9,388 bases of DNA from Oscillospiraceae bacterium. Lineage in GTDB: Bacteria; Bacillota; Clostridia; Oscillospirales; Ruminococcaceae. The position numbers and the translations under genes are program-made. Location: contig JAFUWP010000366.1 in the NCBI GenBank assembly GCA_017483405.1, positions 1 through 9,388 on the forward strand, read 5' to 3'. This document shows positions 1 to 5,964 of this stretch, piece by piece. Every line of letters begins with the position of its first letter. Position 1 is the first letter of the stretch. The notes under the pieces were generated by a model. The model had not been told where the DNA came from. It did no database searches and saw only the letters and a list, made by a program, of their open reading frames with translations.

Positions 1-401
1 GCAAGATTTCTGCATTCCTCACCGTGGTCGATATACATTATCTCGCCGGTTTCGGGATAAAAGCAAATGCTCACACCCCAACCGCCCAGCTCACCGATAA
101 CAATACATTCAGCAGGCACATCAAAAGATTTTTCATCATCAGGGATGATAAAATTATCAGGGGCATAAAAAACAGCCGTAGATGCAATATCTGAACTTTT
201 GGAGAAATAAAGCCATTCTTTATAAGAATCGGGTATTTTGATATTGTGTTCAGTTTCCCATAATAGTATTTCTTCGTTTGATATGGGCTTTTCAAATTGA
301 AATGCGCTTTCCCCGAACATTTCAGCAAGTTTGTTACTCAGTTCAATAATGGCCTTGATACGTTCTGTAAGGCTGTTATCAGGTATTTCCGGAAAATACA
401 T
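1..401 (-). CDS. SMI1/KNR4 (SUKH) family protein, 3' end cut by window edge
   Basis: The frame is open from an ATG at 401 to the left edge, giving 133 visible residues with no stop, so the C-terminus lies outside. The fold-family signature is visible at residues 49-63 (WETEHNIKIPDSYKE, followed by WL), the usual SMI1/KNR4 pattern of an acidic helix, then IP.SY..WL. It is followed by a strand-rich part with VIGELGGWGVSICFYPETGE (about 101-120). Bacterial SUKH proteins are mostly cytoplasmic immunity proteins against polymorphic toxins; that is family knowledge and the partner toxin here is unknown. There is no signal peptide. The start is set by AAGGAG about 6 nt upstream (408-413). It lies 42 bp behind another SMI1-type gene on the same strand, with no terminator between them. 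The two share the motif but are clearly diverged, so they are not a recent duplication. Confidence 0.8.
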   Translation of the reverse strand, partial: MYFPEIPDNSLTERIKAIIELSNKLAEMFGESAFQFEKPISNEEILLWETEHNIKIPDSYKEWLYFSKSSDIASTAVFYAPDNFIIPDDEKSFDVPAECIVIGELGGWGVSICFYPETGEIMYIDHGEECRNL

Positions 402-443
402 ATACTGCTCCTTTATGATTATGATAAATCAGAACCCAATGAA

Positions 444-866
444 TTAACTTGTAAGAATATCGGCAAGATATTCTAAAACCTCATCGAAATCCTGAAAAGA
501 AATGCATTCTTCTTCGATGCCTTCTAAATCCTGATATTCGTAGAAAAGAAAAATATTTTTTTCGGGATAATAACAAATATGTTCAGAATCTTTATAACCA
601 ATTATGATTAGTTCTTTCGGAACTGAATGTTCAGAAAAATCATAGCCGATTTGAAATCCGGATGAATTAACACCATACAGATTGATACTTCCTCCGGATA
701 AGGATGCTCCATCTGAAAGAGCTAAAAATTTCTTATAAGATTCAGGGATTTTGATGCCTTTAGTTTTTTCAAATCGAAGTATATCTTCTTTCCGAGCAGG
801 CGGAAAAAATTCCGACCTGTTAAAATCTTCATCTATCTGTTTAAGAATATCAATATATTTTTGCAT
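444..866 (-). CDS. SMI1/KNR4 (SUKH) immunity-type protein
   Basis: A 140-residue soluble protein without signal peptide or membrane segment. Residues 25-53 carry the SMI1/KNR4 core: a helix with RKEDILRFEKTKGIKI, then PESYKKFLALSDGA, and later a glycine-rich strand stretch with NLYGV (about 62-66). The IIIGYKDSEHICYYPEKN stretch (about 87-104) matches the equivalent VIG...ICFYPETG of the neighbouring family member. Family members often act as immunity proteins that bind and block intracellular toxin domains; which toxin is not evident. I place the start at the ATG at 866, 8 nt after AGGGAG. A GTG nine bases upstream (875) overlaps that ribosome binding site and is unlikely to be used. The gene lies 28 bp downstream of the 124-residue gene and 42 bp upstream of the partial SMI1 gene, so it is probably cotranscribed with both. 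It is visibly AT-rich. Confidence 0.88.
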   Translation of the reverse strand: MQKYIDILKQIDEDFNRSEFFPPARKEDILRFEKTKGIKIPESYKKFLALSDGASLSGGSINLYGVNSSGFQIGYDFSEHSVPKELIIIGYKDSEHICYYPEKNIFLFYEYQDLEGIEEECISFQDFDEVLEYLADILTS

Positions 867-874
867 GAACAACA

Positions 875-880
875 CTCCCT
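875..880 (-). promoter_or_regulatory. Ribosome binding site that decides the SMI1 gene start
   Basis: AGGGAG on the minus strand, 8 bases before the ATG at 866. The in-frame GTG at 875-873 shares its first G with this site, so the ATG is the likelier start. Confidence 0.75.
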
Positions 881-894
881 AAATAATTCAGAAA

Positions 895-1269
895 TCAGTC
901 ATACCATTCCGCACTGTAATCAACAGGAACATAGCCGTCATCAAAATGACCGCTGAATTTTGCTTTTTTTCTGTATTTTCTTCTGAAATCGGAATTATCA
1001 AGTATTTTGCTGATAGAATCTTTATTCAGACAGGTTTTATAAAATACATCCGGATTTCCGATTGAAACCGCGTTGCACCAGTCCTGCCATTCCAGCATGA
1101 TTTGATTTTTTTCATAGTCATTGACAGGGGTCAGATAGTATTCATCAATATAGTCATCTTTGGCACTATCGAAAATTCTTTCATAGATACATGCTGTTTT
1201 ATTAAAGTAAGCCAGTCCCAGCAATGGCCGGCCGTCATACCAATTATGAATTGTGATAACTTTTTCCAT
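895..1269 (-). CDS. Hypothetical 124-residue soluble protein in the immunity-type cluster
   Basis: I do not recognise a named family. The protein begins MEKVITIHNWYDGRPLLGLAYF and has no signal peptide or membrane helix. Visible features are an N-terminal aromatic strand region (WYDG at residues 10-13, then GLAYFNKTACIYERIFD), a conserved-looking EYYLTPVND at about 43-51, a Trp-rich helix (LEWQDWCNAV), a basic patch RRKYRKK near residue 100, and an acidic, aromatic C-terminus ending SAEWYD. I have a general recollection of small bacterial proteins with a WYDGP...G.A.F...P..YE..FD...LTP layout and no assigned function, but cannot confirm it. The frame stays open up to 1395, but the upstream part overlaps the preceding gene and has no ribosome binding site. 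The ATG at 1269 has AGGAG 7 nt before it, which decides the start. It sits 25 bp behind the 106-residue gene and 28 bp ahead of an SMI1 gene, so an immunity-like role is plausible from context only. Confidence 0.75.
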   Translation of the reverse strand: MEKVITIHNWYDGRPLLGLAYFNKTACIYERIFDSAKDDYIDEYYLTPVNDYEKNQIMLEWQDWCNAVSIGNPDVFYKTCLNKDSISKILDNSDFRRKYRKKAKFSGHFDDGYVPVDYSAEWYD

Positions 1270-1294
1270 GTTACTGCTCCTGTTAAGTTCTGAT

Positions 1295-1615
1295 TTATTC
1301 TCCGTAAAAACAATCATCAAACAGCTCGCCATCAAGGGAATAGATGCACCAGTATGTGGCAAAGCGCATAGTTTTGCCTTTGAGAAAACAATCAACAGTT
1401 ACTTTAATATAATCAAAGCTTAAATCACTGGAAACGCAAAACGAATAGCCATATAATTCCGCGCGGATGGAATTCCTGTCAATAAGTCCATAGCTTTTAC
1501 TTTCTTCTTTGGTTAGTTCATCAGTAAGATAAGTATCATAGGTTTCCCAGAAATTTTCAAATGTCTGATTAATTAAATCATATTTTTTGATTATATTATC
1601 TAATTCTTGTCGCAT
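1295..1615 (-). CDS. Hypothetical 106-residue soluble protein in the immunity-type cluster
   Basis: An unrecognised small acidic protein. The first 40 residues are predicted helical and rich in Asp/Glu/Lys (MRQELDNIIKKYDLINQTFE, then NFWETYDTYLTDELTKEES). The second half is strand-like, with alternating aromatic and hydrophobic residues (AELYGYSFCVSS, FDYIKVTVDCFL, MRFATYWCIYSLDGELFDD). This helix-then-sheet layout and the size fit many polymorphic-toxin immunity proteins, but no diagnostic motif is visible, so that is inference. There is no signal peptide. The start is well supported by GGAGG four bases before the ATG. It begins 24 bp after the stop codon of the GH24-dockerin gene, with no hairpin plus T-run between them, so it is probably on the same transcript. 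Confidence 0.72.
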   Translation of the reverse strand: MRQELDNIIKKYDLINQTFENFWETYDTYLTDELTKEESKSYGLIDRNSIRAELYGYSFCVSSDLSFDYIKVTVDCFLKGKTMRFATYWCIYSLDGELFDDCFYGE

Positions 1616-1639
1616 AATACCTCCGGAAATTCTGATTTA

Positions 1640-2977
1640 TCAGTTTTCAGAAGATAACAATTTCTGTTTCAGGGCGATGAAGTCATAGATATTGCAGATA
1701 CCATCCTGATTTATATCAGCGAACTGAGACTGTGTCTTTGTGAGAGAGCCTTTCTGCTGAAGATAGTTCTGCATCAGAAGGAGGTCATCCGTATTGATGA
1801 GCGTATCAGAATTGATGTCGCCGAGCACATCAGAATCCCTGATTTCGAGTATCAGTTTCTGACTGTCTACAGAATAGCCGTTCGCATAAGCAGAAGCATA
1901 AACAATATACGTTCCGGCGGTATTGAAAGCCGTCTGATAGGAATAGGCATCATTACTTCTGGTAACAGGCGCACTCCCGATGATGGCATTTTCCCTCATG
2001 ACGCGGAACACGAAGAAATCAGCCTTATCGGAAGTCAGATTGAAAGAAACCTGTTCTCCGGTATGAAAGACAGTTCTGCCGTTCTGAGCGGAAATATCGC
2101 ACCAGTGGGGGATTTCATCAGGGAAAGTAATATCGAATTCGACAGGAGTGCTGTCGATTGTTCCGTAAGTATTATAGGCAGTAACATAGACACTGTAGTG
2201 CCCTGTCTGGTCGAACATCTGCGTATAGGTGTTGCCGTCCTCGATTTTGGGAGTGGAAATGCGTGTACCGTTGCAGTCGATGCCGAGATAATAACAATCA
2301 GCATAATCGGCACTGAAACTGAATGTGACATTTTCTGTAATATCGAAAACAGTTCTGGGACTTTCGATGGAGATGCTTGCGGTAGATGGCTTTTGAATAT
2401 ATTCTTCCGTAAAGAATAAATTTGCTTCTTTGACGCGTCTGTTATAGAGACCTTTATTATAAGTACCGCCTGCATAGACGATATAACTGCTGTACTGTGT
2501 ACGGGCGGCGGAGGCAGTCAATTCGCCGCGGAGATATTTTGTCAGCGGACAGTTATAGATTCTGTTGAGTCCGCCGCCGCAGTTATAGGCGAGACTGGTG
2601 AGGGCATCGAACTGATTCTGATTGATTTCCAGACCTTTTGTCTGATTCTTGACTTTGAGGGCGTAATTGGTATTGATACCGGACTGCATAGCAGTTCTGG
2701 CTTTTTCTTTGGTAGTGGAATGCAATCCAGATTTATGGGGCTGTACAGAAGAACAAGTGCATTTTGTACCGTATCCGATGGAAGACTGTGAATAATCCCA
2801 GTAACAAGTAGCACTGTAGCCTTCCAGAGAACAGATAAAATCTAAACCGTTCTGACTGATATTCAAATCTGCGGAAGTAGTAGCTTTTACGGGAAGTGGA
2901 TTCTGCGCGTTCAGAAATCCTGCCGAACAAATTGCAAATGCGGTGAAAATGCCTGTAAACAGGGGTTTGTATCTCAT
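1640..2977 (-). CDS. Secreted GH24 (T4-type) lysozyme with two Ig-like repeats and a C-terminal type I dockerin
   Basis: A 445-residue exported protein that should cleave the MurNAc-GlcNAc bonds of peptidoglycan. Order: signal peptide 1 to about 24 (basic start, hydrophobic 5-21, FLNAQ cleavage region); GH24 domain about 36-192; Ig-like repeats about 201-285 and 291-381, clearly related to each other (RTVF...E.V.F, then the TG.Y.VY..AY pattern); dockerin 384-444. The catalytic Glu is E52 (LEGYSATCYWD) and the second acidic residue D61. The position of the usual Thr in TIGYG is Ser66 (SSIGYGT). NQNQFDALTSLAYNCGG (119-135) and GLYNRRVKEANLF (176-188) are further GH24 hallmarks. Both dockerin calcium loops are canonical (D387/N389/D391/D398 and D421/N423/D425/D432), so the enzyme should dock onto a cohesin scaffold outside the cell. 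The frame opens 22 codons earlier, but the ATG at 2977 starts the signal peptide and has AAGGAG 11 nt upstream. Confidence 0.93.
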   Translation of the reverse strand: MRYKPLFTGIFTAFAICSAGFLNAQNPLPVKATTSADLNISQNGLDFICSLEGYSATCYWDYSQSSIGYGTKCTCSSVQPHKSGLHSTTKEKARTAMQSGINTNYALKVKNQTKGLEINQNQFDALTSLAYNCGGGLNRIYNCPLTKYLRGELTASAARTQYSSYIVYAGGTYNKGLYNRRVKEANLFFTEEYIQKPSTASISIESPRTVFDITENVTFSFSADYADCYYLGIDCNGTRISTPKIEDGNTYTQMFDQTGHYSVYVTAYNTYGTIDSTPVEFDITFPDEIPHWCDISAQNGRTVFHTGEQVSFNLTSDKADFFVFRVMRENAIIGSAPVTRSNDAYSYQTAFNTAGTYIVYASAYANGYSVDSQKLILEIRDSDVLGDINSDTLINTDDLLLMQNYLQQKGSLTKTQSQFADINQDGICNIYDFIALKQKLLSSEN

Positions 2978-3014
2978 AAATAAAAAAACTCCTTCTTTGT
3001 ATTTTATCTTATTT

Positions 3015-3043
3015 ATTATACAATAACAGCCGGAATCCGTCAA
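3015..3043 (-). promoter_or_regulatory. Sigma-A type promoter of the lysozyme-dockerin unit
   Basis: On the minus strand TTGACG (3038-3043) and TATAAT (3015-3020) are separated by exactly 17 bases, a near-perfect housekeeping promoter. The -10 lies about 40 bases upstream of the ATG at 2977. No comparable promoter is visible in the short gaps of the downstream small-gene cluster, so this one probably drives all five genes. Confidence 0.8.
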
Positions 3044-3090
3044 GTCGTTTCCTGAAAAAGTTAAAAAAAGTTTACAGAATCCGGAAAAGC

Positions 3091-3119
3091 TTGTATTCGC
3101 CGGAGTGATATGCTATAAT
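3091..3119 (+). promoter_or_regulatory. Sigma-A type promoter of the 203-residue lipoprotein
   Basis: TTGTAT (3091-3096), a 17-base spacer and TATAAT (3114-3119), preceded by TGC as in an extended -10. It is divergent from the lysozyme promoter, with only 47 bases between the two -35 boxes, so a regulator bound in 3044-3090 could act on both. I see no clear operator there. The gene's ribosome binding site GGGGAGG (3138-3144) follows, 8 nt before the ATG. Confidence 0.75.
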
Positions 3120-3152
3120 GAATTTAATTAAAATTCAGGGGAGGAAATCATC

Positions 3153-3764
3153 ATGATAAAGAAATGGATGAAAATCATCCTGATGTCGATGAGTATCTGT
3201 TATCTGACGGGATGTGCATCAACGACAGCGGAACAGGAAACAATCACATCCGAAGTGCCGGAACAGCGTACATCGGAAGAAGTTCCCGAAACGGTATCAC
3301 TTACCGAGGAAATATTTTCCGATGATGCAGATGGCTTTGCACTGTATGAAGATTATGCTTCTTTTGCAGAAGCATTTCAGAAACAGCATCCGGATGCCTA
3401 TCTGTATCAGATTCCGGAAGAATGCGGATATAAAGTGCTTGATATTGTAGTATGCGATTCCAATTACAGAATCAACTTTGAAGATACTGAAGATAACAGC
3501 GGATTTTTCTTGGAAATTGATTTTGTGCAGTCATATCCGTCAATAGAAGCCTTCTGCGATGAGTTTAACCGTTCTGTTATCACAGAGGACAATCAGTTCA
3601 ATATTGAAACAGACCACTGTTTGTTTGAGGATTATGCTGACGGCGGAACGATGATTTATGGCATCACCAGAGAAGAAAATATCGCCTTTGCGCTCGGCGG
3701 AGGCAAAATCCGCGAGGATGCTCACGAAATCCTGAAAGAACGCTGGCAGAATCTGAATCTGTAA
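3153..3764 (+). CDS. Lipoprotein of unknown function (203 residues)
   Basis: An exported lipoprotein: MIKKWMKIILMSMSICYLTGC has a short basic start, a hydrophobic stretch and the lipobox LTGC, with C21 as the lipidated residue. Residues 22-56 form an acidic Ser/Thr/Glu/Pro linker (SEVPEQRTSEEVPETVSLTE). The remaining roughly 145 residues form one compact acidic domain with helical YEDYASFAEAFQKQHPDAY (65-83) and strands KVLDIVVCDSNYRINFED and GFFLEIDFV. I cannot assign this domain; no catalytic motif is evident, and Cys91, Cys101, Cys135 and Cys156 are scattered. It is monocistronic: its own promoter upstream, and a hairpin just after the stop, where it meets the convergent aldolase gene. It does not resemble the duplicated domain of the 312-residue lipoprotein nearby, although both carry the same kind of linker. 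Protein-level identity as a lipoprotein is secure; function is not known. Confidence 0.85.
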   Translation: MIKKWMKIILMSMSICYLTGCASTTAEQETITSEVPEQRTSEEVPETVSLTEEIFSDDADGFALYEDYASFAEAFQKQHPDAYLYQIPEECGYKVLDIVVCDSNYRINFEDTEDNSGFFLEIDFVQSYPSIEAFCDEFNRSVITEDNQFNIETDHCLFEDYADGGTMIYGITREENIAFALGGGKIREDAHEILKERWQNLNL

Positions 3765-3771
3765 TCACAAA

Positions 3772-3807
3772 GAACAATCCCCCGAAATTCTGTTTCGGGG
3801 GATGTTC
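3772..3807. terminator. Strong hairpin between convergent genes
   Basis: A perfect 11-bp stem (ATCCCCCGAAA at 3777-3787 with TTTCGGGGGAT at 3793-3803, loop TTCTG), extendable by GAAC/GTTC past a bulge. It lies 7 bases after the lipoprotein stop and 30 bases after the aldolase stop, so it probably serves both. The T-run is poor on the plus side and only moderate (TTTGTG) on the minus side. Confidence 0.75.
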
Positions 3808-3837
3808 CGTAAAGATGGAAGATATTCAAAAATCTTG

Positions 3838-4818
3838 TTAAGGTTCTAAATCAAACAGCTGATGATAGAAATCAGCATAGTCTTTTCTGTCTTCTTTGGT
3901 GAAAGCAATCGCGGAAGACGGATGCAGATTCATCTTGCCGGTCAGGAGGTACTGAATATCATAGCCCCATTTCAGCCCTTCTTCTGTTTTGAGTTTGAGG
4001 GTATAATCTTCATAGAATTTCAGGATGGGAGTGAGGTTATATTTCGGATTCTTGAGGAAACCGAGCAGAAGTTCCATTGCGCAGTTACCTGCACCGCGTC
4101 CCATACTGCCGACTGTCGCATCAAGGAAACTTGCACCCATAGAACAGCTTTCTACCGTATTGGCAAAAGCCATCTGCTGATTGTTATGTGCATGAATGCC
4201 GACCTGTTTTCCGGCGGGTTCCATGAAGCTCAGATATGTCTTAGTCAGTTCCTGAATCTGTTCTGGGAACAGCGAACCATAGCTGTCTACAATATAAACG
4301 GCCTTGATAGGAGAATCTGCCAGAAGTTTCAGAGCTTCTTCAATATCTTCTGTTTTGGCTTTGGAAATCGCCATGATATTGCAGGTCGTTTCGTAGCCGA
4401 GGCTGTCAGCATATTCAATCATCTCGATAGCGGCAGGCATGGTATTGATGTAAGTTGCCACGCGAACCATATCGAGAACGCTTTCGCTCTTAGGGAGCAA
4501 ATCTCTCTGGAGATTGGTTCTGCCGACATCGGCCATGACGGAAAGTTTCAGGTCAGTATCGTTATTGCCGACAATACGGCGGAGATTTTCTTCTTTGCAG
4601 AATTTCCAGTCGCCGAAATCTTCTGTTTTGAAGACATCGGTATCAGCGAGATAACCCATTTCCATATAATCCACACCGGCGCGGAGATTTGCCAGATAGA
4701 GAGCTTTTACAAAATCGTCACTAAAGAAGAAGTTATTCACAAGACCGCCATCGCGGATAGTTGCATCAAAAACTTTGATGTCGGGTCTGTAAGTCATTAA
4801 ATTACCTTTGCGTTCCAT
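3838..4818 (-). CDS. DRE-TIM metallolyase: HMGL-like / 4-hydroxy-2-oxovalerate aldolase-type protein
   Basis: A 326-residue cytoplasmic TIM-barrel enzyme expected to catalyse a divalent-metal-dependent C-C bond cleavage or formation on a 2-oxo acid; the actual substrate cannot be read. The N-terminal FDATIRDGG (residues 17-25) is the DRE-TIM signature, with D18, R22 and D23 at the catalytic and metal positions. The metal-binding HxH is H209-A-H211 in GIHAHNN. VDSYGSLFP (177-185) and GSMGRGAGN (237-245) are also typical. The C-terminus (LKWGYDIQYLLTGKMN, then LHPSSAIAF) matches the aldolase-catalytic-domain subgroup commonly seen in surface polysaccharide loci rather than LeuA or HMG-CoA lyase. 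The start at 4818 is decided by GGAGG 8 nt upstream. The gene stands alone with its own promoter and no aldehyde dehydrogenase or hydratase beside it, so a classical meta-cleavage pathway role is unlikely. Confidence 0.88.
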   Translation of the reverse strand: MERKGNLMTYRPDIKVFDATIRDGGLVNNFFFSDDFVKALYLANLRAGVDYMEMGYLADTDVFKTEDFGDWKFCKEENLRRIVGNNDTDLKLSVMADVGRTNLQRDLLPKSESVLDMVRVATYINTMPAAIEMIEYADSLGYETTCNIMAISKAKTEDIEEALKLLADSPIKAVYIVDSYGSLFPEQIQELTKTYLSFMEPAGKQVGIHAHNNQQMAFANTVESCSMGASFLDATVGSMGRGAGNCAMELLLGFLKNPKYNLTPILKFYEDYTLKLKTEEGLKWGYDIQYLLTGKMNLHPSSAIAFTKEDRKDYADFYHQLFDLEP

Positions 4819-4889
4819 TGTTGATTCCTCCGGATTTGATATTTCAATTTAGCTGTTTAAAGCGTTTAAGCTTTAAATCACTATAGTAA

Positions 4890-4918
4890 ATGATAGCACT
4901 TTTTGAGATAAAAATCAA
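4890..4918 (-). promoter_or_regulatory. Promoter of the aldolase gene
   Basis: On the minus strand TTGATT (4913-4918), a 17-base spacer and TATCAT (4890-4895), preceded by TGC (extended -10). It lies in the 177-base gap 4819-4995, downstream of the terminator of the preceding operon, so the aldolase is probably transcribed independently. About 70 bases of AT-rich leader separate it from the start codon. Confidence 0.65.
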
Positions 4919-4957
4919 GTGTTTTTTGAAAAAAATTTATTTTTGTGAATTCTAAAC

Positions 4958-4989
4958 AAAAAACAGCCCGTATTTCAGGACTGTTTTTT
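4958..4989 (-). terminator. Rho-independent terminator of the three-gene operon
   Basis: On the minus strand AAAAAACAGTCC pairs with GGGCTGTTTTTT around an 8-base loop, with one T-G wobble. The distal arm supplies the T-run. It starts 6 bases after the stop of the 312-residue lipoprotein gene. The flanking A and T runs mean it could also work on the other strand. Confidence 0.8.
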
Positions 4990-4995
4990 GACTTG

Positions 4996-5934
4996 TCATG
5001 CAAGAATATCATAAATCATTTCGGAATTCTTGATGATGACTAACTCTTTTTCATGATTTCTGTCATCCACGATTTTCAGAATCAGAGGAGTATTATCACT
5101 GGAACTTTGCAGAATGGCGCGGATGCTGTCATACATCACGCGGAACAAATCTTTCTGCTGATTCCATTTATCGCCGTCTATGTCTTTGTTTTCGATTTTT
5201 TCGCCTAATCCGTCATACCATGCGGAGATGATATAAGCCTGTTCGGATTCAGAATAGGAGGCCTGTGCATTTTTTCCGCTTTCGGCGAACTGCTGATTGA
5301 GGGCATCTACAGTAGATTTTCTGAAATCATCAGGAGATTTTTCCTCCATGATGTCATAGATAATCTGATTATCCTGAACGGAGAGAATTTTTTTCTCATG
5401 ATTTCTGTCATCCACAAAATTCAGAATTACGCCGGATTTGGAATCCAGTTCCTGAAACATATTATAATAAACGCCGTAATTCTGGAGTGCTGTATTCTGA
5501 ACATCAGACCAGCCTTCGCTGAAACTGTTGAATTTATCGCAGATTTCGCCGAATCCGTCTTCCCAAGTGGAGATAATATAAGCCTGCTGGGAATCATCAT
5601 AACGGATTTCGGAAAGAATTTCTCGGTCTTTAAAAGCATCTGTGACAATCTGAACAATGCCGTCATGAGAAAGCATACCATCCATCTGGATAGTTTCAGA
5701 TTCTGAAACAGAATTTGTTTCTGATTCTGTTATTTCCGGAACAGTTTCAGTTTCTGTTGTTTCCGGAATGGTTTCGCTTTCTGTTTCGGGTTCTGTTTCC
5801 GTGAGCGGTTCTGTCTGTGCCTGTGTGACAGGAGCAGTTTCCGCAGAGGGAGCAGTATCTTGTGTTTTTCCGCATCCGGAAAGTGCCGTCAGGAGGCTGA
5901 CGGCCAGTAAAGCAACTATTTTTTTCTTCATCAT
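4996..5934 (-). CDS. Lipoprotein with an internally duplicated domain (312 residues)
   Basis: An exported lipoprotein: MMKKKIVALLAVSLLTALSGC, lipobox LSGC with C21 lipidated. Residues 24-85 are an acidic Thr/Glu/Ser/Pro linker likely to span the cell wall. Two homologous domains follow, about 91-196 and 203-311. Both run: an N-terminal helix; S-x-QAYIIS-x-W-x-DG-x-GE; a variable helical part with a conserved Trp; a strand pair with VDDRNHEK (174-181 and 289-296); and a closing IYDI. I recognise the general type from Clostridia lipoproteins but know no assigned function, and no catalytic motif is visible. It is the last gene of a three-gene operon: 30 bases behind the zinc-ribbon membrane protein and followed at once by a terminator. 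The start is uncertain by one codon; the ribosome binding site is weak (AGGGA 3 nt before the first ATG, better spaced for the second at 5931). Confidence 0.88.
   Translation of the reverse strand: MMKKKIVALLAVSLLTALSGCGKTQDTAPSAETAPVTQAQTEPLTETEPETESETIPETTETETVPEITESETNSVSESETIQMDGMLSHDGIVQIVTDAFKDREILSEIRYDDSQQAYIISTWEDGFGEICDKFNSFSEGWSDVQNTALQNYGVYYNMFQELDSKSGVILNFVDDRNHEKKILSVQDNQIIYDIMEEKSPDDFRKSTVDALNQQFAESGKNAQASYSESEQAYIISAWYDGLGEKIENKDIDGDKWNQQKDLFRVMYDSIRAILQSSSDNTPLILKIVDDRNHEKELVIIKNSEMIYDILA
5002..5664 (-). repeat. Tandem duplication of a ~105-residue domain inside the lipoprotein gene
   Basis: Copy A is encoded at 5347-5664 and copy B at 5002-5328. Most of the DNA has diverged, but 20 bases are identical at 5051-5070 and 5396-5415 (345 bases apart, 115 codons), encoding the VDDRNHEK region. 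This is an ancient in-frame duplication with one strongly conserved core. Confidence 0.85.
5692..5814 (-). repeat. Low-complexity Thr/Glu/Ser linker repeat
   Basis: The coding DNA for residues 41-81 is built from degenerate units related to TCTGAAACAGAA or GAAACAGAA on the minus strand, encoding runs of (S/T)ET. Such tracts tend to vary in copy number between strains, changing the reach of the lipoprotein across the wall. That last point is inference. Confidence 0.7.
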
Positions 5935-5964
5935 AAATCCCTAATTCTTCTTTCTGAAATTTGA

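Noticed and set aside
1270..1395. N-terminal extension of the 124-residue gene
   Set aside because: It overlaps the 106-residue gene in another frame and lacks a ribosome binding site, whereas the ATG at 1269 has a good one.
1632..1643. Small palindrome CTGATTTATCAG after the lysozyme gene as a terminator
   Set aside because: The stem is only 5 bp with a 2-base loop, is AT-rich and has no T-run, so it should not stop transcription.
2978..3043. 22-codon upstream extension of the lysozyme gene
   Set aside because: It would run through the promoter -10 and the ribosome binding site; the ATG at 2977 begins a clean signal peptide.
3044..3090. Possible operator between the divergent promoters
   Set aside because: Only a 7-base direct repeat (GAATCCG at 3033-3039 and 3077-3083) was found, which is too short, and one copy lies inside the promoter spacer.
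3862..4800. 312-codon open frame on the plus strand
   Set aside because: It lies entirely antisense to the aldolase gene, which has clear motifs and a ribosome binding site. The plus-strand translation is low-quality, Ile/Phe/Cys-rich, and has no recognisable motif.
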